From NCBI RefSeq assembly GCF_003702045.1, contig NZ_RBTP01000021.1, positions 1 through 47,608 on the forward strand: a stretch of DNA of 47,608 nucleotides. The letters are read 5' to 3'. Both the position numbers and the translations under genes were made by a program. The notes under the pieces are model-generated. The model saw nothing but the letters and a program-made list of their open reading frames with translations. It had not been told where the DNA came from and searched no databases. Numbering within the stretch: position 1 is the first letter of the stretch; each line of letters starts with the position of its first letter. This stretch comes from Pseudomonas viridiflava. Its GTDB lineage: Bacteria; Pseudomonadota; Gammaproteobacteria; Pseudomonadales; Pseudomonadaceae. Shown one piece after another: positions 16,999 through 25,714 of this stretch.

Positions 16999-17712
16999 AT
17001 GGACTACCGAAAGCCTTCAGACCGTAAAAGCATGCACGCGCGCATTGTCCAGGAACTGGGCATGCAGATCGTATCCGGCCGCTTCAAACCTGACGAAAAA
17101 CTGCCTGCCGAGGCACTGCTGTGCGAAGAATATGCCGTCAGCCGCCCGGTGCTGCGTGAAGCCACGCGTGTGCTGGTCGCCAAGGGGCTTGTCTACTCCC
17201 GGCCTCGCGTCGGCACCGTGGTCAAGGCTCGGCGCGAATGGCACCTGCTGGATCCCGACGTGCTGCACTGGGTGATGCAGAGTTCGCCGCAGAATGAGTT
17301 CTTCAACCTGTTGACCAGCGTGCGTGCAGTGATCGAGCCTGCGGTCGCGGCCCTTGCCGCGCAGCATGCGACGGATGATGAAATCGAGTCGATTCATGAG
17401 GCTTATCAGCGCATGGAGGCGGCTGCGACACCGGAAGACCTGCTGCAACCGGACCTGGATTTCCATAGCCGCATTGCCGACGCCACCCATAACGACCTGC
17501 TGGCTCATCTGTGTAACATGCTGTCGCTGGCGTTACGCGAAGCGCTCAAGTATTCCAACATGCGCCCTAACCTGCATGAATTGGCCATGCCACGTCACAA
17601 GGCCATCCTCACTGCCATCGAGAACCGCGACGCCCTCGGTGCCCGCCATGCTTCACTGGTGCAACTGGACGATGCGCGTAACGCGCTGACGGTGGTGCTG
17701 GGCGGGGTTTGA
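16999..17712 (+). CDS. GntR-family transcriptional regulator, FadR subfamily (FCD domain)
   Basis: The 237-residue protein has an N-terminal winged helix-turn-helix (about residues 10-75, with LPAEALLCEEYAVSRPVLREA as the recognition region, cited in overlapping pieces). An all-helical FCD ligand domain follows (about 95-230), with DLDFHSRIADATHN, the HN pair and a later H around MPRHKAILTAI as likely metal ligands. FCD regulators bind a small organic acid and release DNA, which fits control of the adjacent sugar-acid genes. A consensus operator is present at 15023-15033. No clear ribosome binding site precedes ATG 16999, so the start is a little uncertain; Met12 is an alternative. Confidence 0.9.
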   Translation: MDYRKPSDRKSMHARIVQELGMQIVSGRFKPDEKLPAEALLCEEYAVSRPVLREATRVLVAKGLVYSRPRVGTVVKARREWHLLDPDVLHWVMQSSPQNEFFNLLTSVRAVIEPAVAALAAQHATDDEIESIHEAYQRMEAAATPEDLLQPDLDFHSRIADATHNDLLAHLCNMLSLALREALKYSNMRPNLHELAMPRHKAILTAIENRDALGARHASLVQLDDARNALTVVLGGV

Positions 17713-17728
17713 TGGCTGCACATCTAAT

Positions 17729-17817
17729 GGGGGAGCGAGCTTGCTCGCGAAGGCTGCCCATCAGGCATGAATCTCCAGCGGATGTACCGGCCCATTCGTG
17801 AGCAAGCTCACTCTCAC
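17729..17817. repeat. REP doublet (REPIN)
   Basis: GGGGGAGCGAGCTTGCTCGC (from 17729) and the inverted GTGAGCAAGCTCACTCTCAC (ending 17817) form a doublet between the convergent gntR and RND genes. The inner segment TCCAGCGGATGTAC is the reverse complement of the spacer segment at 12407-12424, so both doublets are the same element type in opposite orientation. Confidence 0.8.
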
Positions 17818-17834
17818 AGGGCCAATGCCCAATC

Positions 17835-17863
17835 TGATCGTGCCCATGTAAGGGACACGATCA
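17835..17863. terminator. hairpin between convergent genes
   Basis: TGATCGTG (17835-17842) pairs with CACGATCA (17856-17863), with a further CCC/GGG pairing inside. It sits 30 bases beyond the RND stop on the minus strand. There is no U-tract, so a terminator role is only possible. Confidence 0.35.
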
Positions 17864-17892
17864 ATAGCAAGCTCGTCAGCACTGCTGCCCTA

Positions 17893-20283
17893 TCAATGCG
17901 AAAACAGTGACTTCCCCACCTTCCCCGCCATCTTTTCCGGCTTGATCAGGAAGCGTGCCAGCGCGGGCAGCAGCCACAGTGCACCAAACATGTTCCAGAG
18001 CAGCATGAAGGTCAGCATCAGCCCCATGTCCGCCTGGAACTTGATCGCCGAGAAAATCCAGGTGCACACACCGATCGCCAGACAGAGCCCCGTGAATAGC
18101 ACCGCCTTGCCCGTGGATTTCAGGGTTTCGTAATAGGCTTCCTGCAACGGCAGTCCGGCACGCAGGAAGCTTTCCAGACGGCTGTAGATGTAGATGCCGT
18201 AATCGACGCCGATCCCCACGCCCAGCGCCACCACCGGCAGGGTTGCGACCTTCACGCCGATGCCCATGAACGCCATCAGCGCATTGCCCAATACCGAGGT
18301 CAGCACCAGCGGCAACACGATGCACAGCGTCGCCGCCCAGGAACGGAACGTGATCATGCACATGGCGGCCACGCAGATGTAGACCAGAATCAGGATCGTC
18401 AGCTCGGATTTCTTGATGACTTCGTTGGTCGCCGCTTCGATACCGGCGTTACCGGCTGCCAGCAGGAACTGCATGTCGGGGCGGTTATTCTCCTTGGCGA
18501 AATCCTGCACCGCATGCACGGCGCGATCGAGGGTTTCGGCCTTGTGATCGTTGAGGAACACCAGCAGCGGCGCCAGCGAACAGGTGTTGTTATAGAGGCC
18601 ATCGGCGCGAGCGATCGAGTTGTTGAGCACGTTCTTGTTGCGTGAAAGGGTCTCCCATTTCAGGTTGCCCTCGTTCATGCCCTTGATGACTTGCTTGGAC
18701 ACCGTCACCAGCGAGATGGCTGATTGTACACCCTGGGTGTTCTCCATTTTCCAGGCCAGCTCATTGATTGCCGACATGGTTGGATAGGCTGAACAGCCCT
18801 CGGCTGGGGTCTTGACCATCACCACCAGCACGTCCGAACTGGTCGAGTAGTGGTTGATGATGAATGCGTTGTCTTTGTTGTAGCGTGAATCGGGACGTAG
18901 CTCCGGCGCCCCCTGATCCAGGTCGCCGATCTTGAGGTTCTGGCTGTACCAGAGGCCGCCGCCAAAGGCCAGCAGCGCCAGAACGATGGAAACCGGCGCA
19001 ACTTTGGCACTGGCGAAATTGGACAGCAATCGCCAGAACGGATGTTCGGACACCGCGTCCTGCTTGCTGCGCGTGATCGCCCGCTTGCTGATGCCCACGT
19101 AGGAAATCGCCACTGGCAGCAGGATCAGGTTGGTGAACACGATCACCGCCACCCCGATGGATGCGCCGATGGCCAGCTCGCGAATCACACCAATGTCGAT
19201 GATCAGCAGCGTGATGAAGCCCACGGCATCGGCCAGAATCGCGATCATGCCGGGCAGAAACAACTGGCGGAACGTGCGCCGCGCAGCCGTCAGTGCGTTG
19301 TCGGCGTCGCTGGATTGCAAGGCGATGCCGTTGATTTTCTGCACGCCGTGTGAGATCCCGATGGCAAAGATCAGGAACGGCACCAGCATCGAATACGGAT
19401 CGATGCCGAACCCCACCACATGCATCAGGCCCAGTTGCCAGATCACCGCGATCAGCGTGGTGATCAGCACCGCGATGGTGCTGCGGATACAGCGCGTGAA
19501 CCAGATCAGCAACACCAGCGTGATCAGAAAAGCGATACCGAAAAACATCACCACCATGAACAGCCCGTCGATCAGATCGCCTACTTTCTTGGCGAAGCCG
19601 ACGATATGAATCTGGATGTTGGGATTTTGCGCTTCGTATTTTTCGCGAATCTTTTCTTCAAGCTGGTGGGAGAACTGCTGGTAGTCCAGCGCCAGCAACT
19701 TGCCCTGATCCGCCGGATCCGGGTAGGACTCCTGCAACGGCACGTCGATGATGCTCGACTTGAAATCGTTGGCCACCAGCCGTCCAACCTGACCGGACTT
19801 GAGCACGTTGTTGCGCAGCAGGTCCAGGCTGGCTTCGGAACCGTTGTAACTCTGCGGAATCACCTCGCCTCCGGCAAAGCCCTCCTCCGTGACTTCGGTC
19901 CAGCGAACGCTAGGGCTCCACAGCGATTTCAGGCCCGAGCGGTCGACACCGGGAATGTAGAACACTTCGTCGCTGATCTGACGTAGCGTCTCCATGTACG
20001 ACTGGGAAAAGATATCGCCGTCCTTGGCTTCCACCGAGATACGCACGGTGTTGCCCAGATTCGCGAGGTCGTTGCGGTGCGCCATCATGTTCTGAATGAA
20101 CGGATGGGACAGCGGAATCATTTTTTCGAAGCTGGTGGACGGCCGAACCTGCGTGGCCTGCCAGAACAGGAAAATACTGGCCAGCAGGCAGAGGATGATC
20201 ACGGCTGGGCGGTGAGTGAAGATCAGGCGTTCGAGAAAGGTCTCTTTATCGCCGGAATGCTGCGAGTGTTGAAGATTGGTCAT
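17893..20283 (-). CDS. RND-superfamily MMPL-type transporter
   Basis: The 796-residue protein has the two-fold RND layout: a first helix near residue 30, a large periplasmic loop (about 55-230), a bundle of five to six helices (about 235-420), a second periplasmic loop and a second bundle ending near residue 785. The segments GFGIDPYSMLVPFLIFAIGISHGVQK and ALGVGIGVDYGIYIYSR are the paired helix-4-like motifs of the MMPL/hopanoid-transporter branch; the Asp in GVDYGIY is the likely proton-relay residue. Such proteins export lipids or hydrophobic compounds. It lies 27 bases after a YCF48-like gene, a pairing common in Pseudomonas. The substrate is unknown. Confidence 0.88.
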   Translation of the reverse strand: MTNLQHSQHSGDKETFLERLIFTHRPAVIILCLLASIFLFWQATQVRPSTSFEKMIPLSHPFIQNMMAHRNDLANLGNTVRISVEAKDGDIFSQSYMETLRQISDEVFYIPGVDRSGLKSLWSPSVRWTEVTEEGFAGGEVIPQSYNGSEASLDLLRNNVLKSGQVGRLVANDFKSSIIDVPLQESYPDPADQGKLLALDYQQFSHQLEEKIREKYEAQNPNIQIHIVGFAKKVGDLIDGLFMVVMFFGIAFLITLVLLIWFTRCIRSTIAVLITTLIAVIWQLGLMHVVGFGIDPYSMLVPFLIFAIGISHGVQKINGIALQSSDADNALTAARRTFRQLFLPGMIAILADAVGFITLLIIDIGVIRELAIGASIGVAVIVFTNLILLPVAISYVGISKRAITRSKQDAVSEHPFWRLLSNFASAKVAPVSIVLALLAFGGGLWYSQNLKIGDLDQGAPELRPDSRYNKDNAFIINHYSTSSDVLVVMVKTPAEGCSAYPTMSAINELAWKMENTQGVQSAISLVTVSKQVIKGMNEGNLKWETLSRNKNVLNNSIARADGLYNNTCSLAPLLVFLNDHKAETLDRAVHAVQDFAKENNRPDMQFLLAAGNAGIEAATNEVIKKSELTILILVYICVAAMCMITFRSWAATLCIVLPLVLTSVLGNALMAFMGIGVKVATLPVVALGVGIGVDYGIYIYSRLESFLRAGLPLQEAYYETLKSTGKAVLFTGLCLAIGVCTWIFSAIKFQADMGLMLTFMLLWNMFGALWLLPALARFLIKPEKMAGKVGKSLFSH

Positions 20284-20310
20284 GCCTGAATGTCCCCGCC
20301 CTGAAAGGTC

Positions 20311-21357
20311 TTATTGTTGGGTCGTCTCGGCGCCCGTCGGCGAGGTGACGCGCACGCCCCCTTGTCCTACCAGAATCAGATTGCCTTGAAGATTGGAGGT
20401 AACGCCCGAGAGAGAGATCCGGTCGGGGCGGTTGAACACCTGAAACGTTTCGCCGTCATCACTGCTGCGCATGACGCTGCCGCCGTTGCCGACCAGCACC
20501 ACGGAGCCGTCGGCCAACAGGGATGCACTGGCCAGACCGAACTCCAGCGGCCCGCGCGCACCTTTCAGCTCGATAGGCTGCCAGGTGTCGCCAAAGTCGG
20601 CGGAGCGAAACAGGTTGCCGCGCAAGCCGTAGGCCAGCAGCGTCGAAGGGCTGGCCGTGCCGATAACGCCGAACAGCGATCCCTGATACGGGCCGTCAAG
20701 CTTCTCCCAGGTTTGCCCTTCATCACGGGAGCGGAACATGCTGCCCGCTTCGCCCACGATGAACAGCCCGGCGTCTTTGACCTGGGTAATGCCGTTGAGG
20801 TGGTACTGGTCTTCGTTGTCCAGACGATCACTGACATCGTCCCAGTGCCGGCCGCCGTCCGAGGTGGTCAGCAGCGCACCATAGGCACCGATGGCAAAGC
20901 CGTTCTGAAGGTCCTTGAACCAGACATCCAGAAGTGGCGCTTCACGCGCCAGGTCTTCGAACTGTTTGGTCCAGCTCTTGCCACCATCGCTGCTGGCAAG
21001 TACCTGGGCATCGTGTCCAACAGCCCAGCCGTGCTGCTCATCGACGAAAAAGACAGCGGTCAGCAACTGACGGGTCGGCACACGGGCCTGCGTCCAGCTT
21101 TTGCCCTGATCGTCGGAATAAAGAATGTGACCGTGATCCCCGACCGCCACCAGTCGAGGCCCTGCATGGACGACATCCAGCAACAGGCCCCGTGAGGCCT
21201 TGGCAGACTCGATGGCATAGACGGCGGAGGGATCGGACGCCGGAGCAGGCGTCGTGTCGGACGCTGCCATGACCGGTGCGATCATCGAGCAGGACATCAG
21301 GACAACCAGGGACATGCCCGTGCGCAGCCGGGTGCGCCGATAGACAGGCTCACTCAT
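20311..21357 (-). CDS. YCF48-like (BNR-repeat) exported protein
   Basis: The 348-residue protein begins with a basic segment and a signal peptide (hydrophobic run ending near APVMAASD). It then forms a beta-propeller of repeated blocks of the type SSDGGKSWTKQ, TSDGGRHWDDV, SRDEGQTWEKL, SADFGDTWQPI and SSDDGETFQVF. This is the YCF48/HCF136-like sialidase-type repeat. Members in pseudomonads accompany MMPL transporters, as here, and probably assist them in the periplasm. The start has GAGGGGAT upstream. No lipobox is seen. Confidence 0.87.
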   Translation of the reverse strand: MSEPVYRRTRLRTGMSLVVLMSCSMIAPVMAASDTTPAPASDPSAVYAIESAKASRGLLLDVVHAGPRLVAVGDHGHILYSDDQGKSWTQARVPTRQLLTAVFFVDEQHGWAVGHDAQVLASSDGGKSWTKQFEDLAREAPLLDVWFKDLQNGFAIGAYGALLTTSDGGRHWDDVSDRLDNEDQYHLNGITQVKDAGLFIVGEAGSMFRSRDEGQTWEKLDGPYQGSLFGVIGTASPSTLLAYGLRGNLFRSADFGDTWQPIELKGARGPLEFGLASASLLADGSVVLVGNGGSVMRSSDDGETFQVFNRPDRISLSGVTSNLQGNLILVGQGGVRVTSPTGAETTQQ

Positions 21358-21563
21358 GGACTTATCCCCTCTTATTGTTATTCAGGTTCTGGGGCGACCC
21401 GTTCGTACGCTCGCGAGCGCTCTGGCCGTACCTTTTGGAAGCCTCGCCATCCTAGGCAGTTTTGCAAATGCCTGACAATCGAGATGTCGTTATCTTTTGT
21501 TAAGCGCCCTGAGTGTGATTGATGGGGTATCAACGGGCTTGATATAGAAGCGGCTGATCGCGG

Positions 21564-22721
21564 TCAGTCGATCACGGCATGGGGCAGGAAGCGGCTGGTG
21601 TCCTTGGTGATCAGGCTGTCGTCTTCACGAATGCCGATACCCGACGCCAGATCGCCGATGACCCACGAACCGATCAGCGTGTAACTATCGCCGAAGCGTG
21701 GCAAGGGCGAGTACGCCTGCAGGATGTAAGGCGCGTCGGTATAAGGCCCATCCACCGCAATCACCTGATCGCCCGGCGTGCGCATCTCGATATTGGCCCC
21801 TTCACGCGAGAAATACGGCTTGCGCACCCAGCCTCGGGGCACGCCCTGCCGAGAGTCACGATCCACATGGGACTCCAGCAGGTTGGGATGACCTTCATTG
21901 AATTGCCACAGCAGCGGCAGGATGCCCTTGTTGCTGAGGATGGCCTTCCAGGCAGGCTCCACGAACCGGGTGCCACTGGCCGCGACGTGCTCGCCGAAAG
22001 ACTCGTGAAAAATATGCTCCCAGGCATGCAGCTTGAACAGACGCTCTATCGGCCGCCCCTCCAGATCCACAAAAATCCCGTCGCCGGTCAGCCCGATGTC
22101 TTCGATATCGATGTGCCGCGCATCAATACCCACATGGCCAGCCATACGGCGCAGAAAATCGGTGGTGCCACGGTCCTCGACAGACCCTGACATGCAGGAA
22201 AAATGGAACGGGCCTTGCCGTGGGAACTCGGCGAAGGCTCGCACAAGGTCCTCGGCAATGGAGTTGAACTGGCTCGCACGGGCAGGCAGCACGCCACGCT
22301 GCATCTGTTCTTCAAGCCAGAGCAACTGCACTGCCCCGGCTTCCATCAGACTGGTTGGTGTGTCGGCATTGATTTCGTACATCTTGGCCGGGCCAGTGCC
22401 GTCATAGGCAAAGTCAAAGCGGGCGTACAGGTGCGGATGACCTTGTTTCCATGACGTGCGGATCAGGTCGAAGAAGGCGTCGGGAATCGCAAGCTGGCCA
22501 AGCAGCTCTTCACTCTCCACGATCCGCTCTACCGCATCCAGGCACATGTGATGCAGTTCCTGGGTCGGCGATTCGAGATCGCGGGTAATCTGCTGCTCCG
22601 TGAACAGGTAATATCCGCGCTCATCCCAATAGCGTTCACCGTCGATGGTGTGGAAGTTGAATCCCTCACGCTCGACGGTGGCTCGCCAGTCAGGCCGTTC
22701 TTCGATGCTGATCTTTTTCAT
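21564..22721 (-). CDS. glutathionylspermidine synthase-like ATP-grasp protein (YgiC/YjfC family)
   Basis: I start it at ATG 22721, ten bases after the YgiB-like stop, giving 385 residues; the longer frame overlaps that gene and is out of phase with any family homology. It matches the synthetase half of glutathionylspermidine synthase: FDFAYDGTGPAKMYEINADTP, FHFSCMSGSVEDRGTTDFLRR, FVEPAWKAILSNKGILPLLW and the PGDQVIAVDGPYTDAPYILQAY block. These carry the ATP-grasp and acceptor-binding residues. No amidase domain is attached, so it should ligate, not hydrolyse. The real acceptor is unknown: YgiC/YjfC proteins are not proven glutathionylspermidine synthases. It is the last gene of the PspA-type operon. 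Confidence 0.88.
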   Translation of the reverse strand: MKKISIEERPDWRATVEREGFNFHTIDGERYWDERGYYLFTEQQITRDLESPTQELHHMCLDAVERIVESEELLGQLAIPDAFFDLIRTSWKQGHPHLYARFDFAYDGTGPAKMYEINADTPTSLMEAGAVQLLWLEEQMQRGVLPARASQFNSIAEDLVRAFAEFPRQGPFHFSCMSGSVEDRGTTDFLRRMAGHVGIDARHIDIEDIGLTGDGIFVDLEGRPIERLFKLHAWEHIFHESFGEHVAASGTRFVEPAWKAILSNKGILPLLWQFNEGHPNLLESHVDRDSRQGVPRGWVRKPYFSREGANIEMRTPGDQVIAVDGPYTDAPYILQAYSPLPRFGDSYTLIGSWVIGDLASGIGIREDDSLITKDTSRFLPHAVID

Positions 22722-22731
22722 GGCCGACTCA

Positions 22732-23481
22732 TCAGCCTCCGAAGCTGCTGCCGCTGCTGCTCTTGCCACCCCAGCCGCTGCGTGCCGAGGCCTGGCTGCC
22801 GAAACCGCCCCGCGAGATCGTCGAGGAGACTGACGACCCGGAGCCCGAACTGCCCAGACTGCGGCCCAAGGTGCTCTTGTTGTAGCTGCCGGAATTGGAG
22901 CGGGCCTGCGTCGAGTTGCCGAAGGTTTTGCCACGGTCCATCTGACTGGACAGCGTGGAACCGTAATACCCGCCGCCTCCGCCCCCATTGCGGTCATCGC
23001 GTGTCTGGTAAATCGGCTGCGAGTAGTAACGATTGCCGCCAAACCCGTTACTCATCAGGTTGCCAATCAGCAGACCGGTCAGCAGGCCGCTCGTACCGCT
23101 CATGCCGGCAGGCGCAGACTGGGCCACGGCCTGATTGGCTCGGTCCAGGGCATCCTTGGGCACGTTGCCCTCGAACCCCAGCTCGAAGCCGCCCAGTTTT
23201 GGCATGTACTTGCCATCCGAGGTGACCTGGCAGTAATCCGGGACGAAGTCGGCGTCGCAGGAAGCCTTATCGTCATAGGTCGGCGCGATGCGACGGTGAT
23301 CGGACAGCGCCTGCATGTAGGCATCCGAACACACATCCACCGGGACCTTGGCGTCAGCGCATTCCTGAACGGATTTGAAGTTGGCCTGGGCCTTGAAGTT
23401 CGGCTCGTCACTTGAACCACAGCCTGCAAGGGCCAATGGCAGCGTACTGGCGAGCACCAGTTTTACTGAACTGCGTCTCAT
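22732..23481 (-). CDS. YgiB/YjfM-like lipoprotein (DUF1190)
   Basis: The 249-residue product starts with a lipoprotein signal ending in LALAGC, so Cys20 is probably acylated. The middle has the DUF1190 Cys-bearing pattern (SVQECADAKVPVDVCSDAY and further Cys near 80 and 88). The last 100 residues are low complexity: Gly/Ser/Arg/Tyr with a run of six glycines and many SG/SS pairs. DUF1190 proteins regularly pair with the ATP-grasp gene that follows (as ygiB-ygiC in E. coli), and the gap here is ten bases. AAGGAG sits upstream of the start. The role is not established; the Gly/Ser tail may be an acceptor or surface segment. Confidence 0.88.
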   Translation of the reverse strand: MRRSSVKLVLASTLPLALAGCGSSDEPNFKAQANFKSVQECADAKVPVDVCSDAYMQALSDHRRIAPTYDDKASCDADFVPDYCQVTSDGKYMPKLGGFELGFEGNVPKDALDRANQAVAQSAPAGMSGTSGLLTGLLIGNLMSNGFGGNRYYSQPIYQTRDDRNGGGGGGYYGSTLSSQMDRGKTFGNSTQARSNSGSYNKSTLGRSLGSSGSGSSVSSTISRGGFGSQASARSGWGGKSSSGSSFGG

Positions 23482-23508
23482 CGTGAGTCTCCTTGACCGT
23501 CGCCGCTG

Positions 23509-23934
23509 TCAGACCGAAGGGGTCATACAGGCTGCGTTGAGAAGACCGACGCTGATCGCAACGCTGGCAGAGTAAATCGCAGCTGCCATTTCGCCTTTGG
23601 CAATGCGGGTCGACAGGCCCTTGAGCACCAGACTGGTCACGCCGAATGCCGCCAGCTGCACCACAGCGGCAATCACCACCCAGACAATGACGTCCAGAAT
23701 GCTGATGCTGTAGGTGATGATGTTGCTGGCTGGAAGGGCAAACCCGATCAGCGAACCGCCCAACGCCAGTGCCGCAGCGCTGTTGTTCTCGCGGATCAGC
23801 GCGAACTCCTTGTGCGGCGTGATGCGGCTGTAGATGAACTGGAACAGGGCGAACAGAATGGCCGCCACCAGAATGTACAGCACAAAACCAAACACCGCGG
23901 TGGCGTTGAGCGACATACGAAGCGCGTCGATCAT
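23509..23934 (-). CDS. yjfL: DUF350 membrane protein (YjfL-like)
   Basis: The 141-residue integral membrane protein has four hydrophobic helices (about 12-35, 50-72, 80-100 and 115-138), with the polar turn FIYSRITPHKEFALIRENNSA between the first two and IAKGEMAAAIYSASVAISVG in the last. This is the YjfL/DUF350 repeat layout. DUF350 genes recur beside PspA-like and ATP-grasp genes, as here. An AAGGAAATCC site precedes the start. Function is unknown; a channel-like or coupling role has been proposed for the family, but nothing in the sequence proves it. Confidence 0.87.
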   Translation of the reverse strand: MIDALRMSLNATAVFGFVLYILVAAILFALFQFIYSRITPHKEFALIRENNSAAALALGGSLIGFALPASNIITYSISILDVIVWVVIAAVVQLAAFGVTSLVLKGLSTRIAKGEMAAAIYSASVAISVGLLNAACMTPSV

Positions 23935-23947
23935 GAGGATTTCCTTG

Positions 23948-24610
23948 TCATAGAACGTTGATGTCAGTGGATTGCAGCGTCACGCCAACGGCCGTGGTGA
24001 GGGTTATGTCACCCGCCTCGTCTTCCTCGACCGAAAACAGCAGAAACTCACGACGATTGATCAGACCGGTTTCACGGGCGTAGAGCATGCTCAAGTGTTT
24101 GACGCGGTAGGCCCCGTCAGGACTGACGATGTCTTCGTCCAGCGGCGTCAGCTCGGTCTGCCCGGCTTCGGTGCCCCACTGCCTTTCGAACACTTCGCCT
24201 TCGTGTTCGTAGGTCGGCAGGCCGATTTTCGACGCAGGCCCGGTCAGGCGCAGCAGCTCATCCTTGCTGGTGATGGGCGATGCACTGTAATAGCCGAACA
24301 GGATGATGTCCTGAATATCCTCAGGGGTCGGGCCGTCAGTGACCACCTGCAGAAAATAGTCTTCGTCGTCGAGATAGAAACGTTGCAGCACCAGCGACTG
24401 GCCCAGATCGATGCGGCCGACCGCACAGATTTTTTCGTCGCCCGGAACGACCACATAGGAATGGCCATCGAGCAACATCTTCAATGAGGCGTCCAGGCAC
24501 AGCATGCGCCCGGATGACAGGCCCAACGGGCTGGAAGAAACCGGCGTGCCGACGTTCCCCACCGAGGTGTTGGGTGCTTCCAGGCCCAGGGCACGTTTGA
24601 ACCAACTCAT
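23948..24610 (-). CDS. yjfK: DUF2491 protein (YjfK-like)
   Basis: The 220-residue soluble protein shows no signal peptide or membrane helix. It has a Cys-containing segment near SGRMLCLDASLKMLL, a strongly beta-rich core (YVVVPGDEKICAVGRIDLGQSLVLQRFYLDDEDYFLQV, cited in parts) and a C-terminal acidic strand pair (FSVEEDEAGDITL). Length and pattern fit YjfK. The start at 24610 overlaps the channel gene stop by ATGA and has AAGGAA upstream inside it, so it is coupled to the channel. It lies 13 bases before DUF350. Confidence 0.85.
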   Translation of the reverse strand: MSWFKRALGLEAPNTSVGNVGTPVSSSPLGLSSGRMLCLDASLKMLLDGHSYVVVPGDEKICAVGRIDLGQSLVLQRFYLDDEDYFLQVVTDGPTPEDIQDIILFGYYSASPITSKDELLRLTGPASKIGLPTYEHEGEVFERQWGTEAGQTELTPLDEDIVSPDGAYRVKHLSMLYARETGLINRREFLLFSVEEDEAGDITLTTAVGVTLQSTDINVL

Positions 24611-25677
24611 AGCGCATTTCCTTGTAATCGACTGGAGGCAATGTAGAAAATTTCCCCGCCCCGGACCGCTACATCATTGGCGGGATTGATCTGGAACTGT
24701 GCTGCAGACGAGGTGCGATAACCAATCAGCGTTGCATTGAAATCCTGTCGCAGACGCATGTAAAGATCGCCACAGGACGAAGTGTAATCGTGCGGCAGCA
24801 CATGGCGAAATTGCGTGGCACCCTCGCCGATGCACAACAGTTCGGTAATCACCGAACTGGAGCCTGGGTCCTGAGCGGCACGGACCAGCATTTCGATGGC
24901 CATGTTGGAGGTGCATTCCAGTTCGGGGGCATAGGTTCTGGCCAGCGCCGCCCGCTCGGAATTGTTGAAGTGCGCCACCACATGGCCGGTCGGCCCCAAG
25001 CTCTTGAGGGTCAGCACGATGGCCAGGGTCAGGCTGTCGGACTGCGTATGCACCAGAATCCGCTGCGCGCCGATGACGCCGGCGCGCAACAGCACCAAGG
25101 GCGAATCCAGCGAGACGCCCTTGATGAACGAGGCCCGACCCGGCATCGGGTTGTCGATGATGATCGAGTCACAGATCACAAGGCCTGTGCGGCTGGTGGA
25201 CGCATCCTGGCCAAGCAGCTCGACGATGCGTTCACTGGACTCGCCGTCCCAGCCGATGAGCACGGTATGGCCGGTGAGTGCCGAGCAGTCGCCCTGTCCT
25301 TTCATGTTTCTTCTCCAGATGTCACCGACCGACGTCGACGCCTTGCCAATGACCGTTGTCAGCAACGCGATACCGCCCAGCATGATCCAGGTGGTGGTAA
25401 TGATCTTGCCCCAGCCGGATTTCGGCGACAGGTCGCCGTACCCGACCGTGGTCGCAGTGGTGAGGTAGAAATACGTGAAGTCGGCGCCTTGAACGAGGTG
25501 TTCCTCGCCCGCCAGCGTCAGCAGCAGCCAGGAAACACTGTAATGCGTCATCAACAGGACGCCGATGCCCGCCCAACCGAACCGTTCGAAGAACACCGAA
25601 GTGTGACGCCGCAGTAACAGCAACAGGGTCATGCGTGCAAATCCATGAGTCAGGTTCCATTCCGGACAGGTCGCCAT
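24607..25677 (-). CDS. potassium channel with cytoplasmic NAD-binding-like domain
   Basis: The protein has a two-helix ion-channel module with the selectivity filter TVGYGD (residues 77-82, preceded by LTTATT) between two hydrophobic helices (about 35-58 and 93-113). A cytoplasmic RCK/TrkA-N-like part follows (about 130-350): GHTVLIGWDGESSERIVELL has the helix-strand layout, but the usual GxGxxG glycine pattern is modified. I use ATG 25677; a TTG four codons upstream and an ATG at 25632 are alternatives, and none has a strong ribosome binding site. It sits inside the PspA-type operon, where a channel would link membrane potential to the stress response. That link is inferred. Confidence 0.85.
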   Translation of the reverse strand: MATCPEWNLTHGFARMTLLLLLRRHTSVFFERFGWAGIGVLLMTHYSVSWLLLTLAGEEHLVQGADFTYFYLTTATTVGYGDLSPKSGWGKIITTTWIMLGGIALLTTVIGKASTSVGDIWRRNMKGQGDCSALTGHTVLIGWDGESSERIVELLGQDASTSRTGLVICDSIIIDNPMPGRASFIKGVSLDSPLVLLRAGVIGAQRILVHTQSDSLTLAIVLTLKSLGPTGHVVAHFNNSERAALARTYAPELECTSNMAIEMLVRAAQDPGSSSVITELLCIGEGATQFRHVLPHDYTSSCGDLYMRLRQDFNATLIGYRTSSAAQFQINPANDVAVRGGEIFYIASSRLQGNAL

Positions 25678-25714
25678 TACGACCCGCAATCCACAGCACG
25701 CACTTTAAAAACCG

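Noticed and set aside
21519..21533. TTGATGGGGTATCAA as an Anr-type box
   Set aside because: The half-sites are five bases apart, not four; no suitable -10 element is at the expected distance.
22722..23042. Upstream extension of the ATP-grasp gene to 492 codons
   Set aside because: It overlaps the YgiB-like lipoprotein in another frame; the ATG at 22721 matches the family N-terminus.
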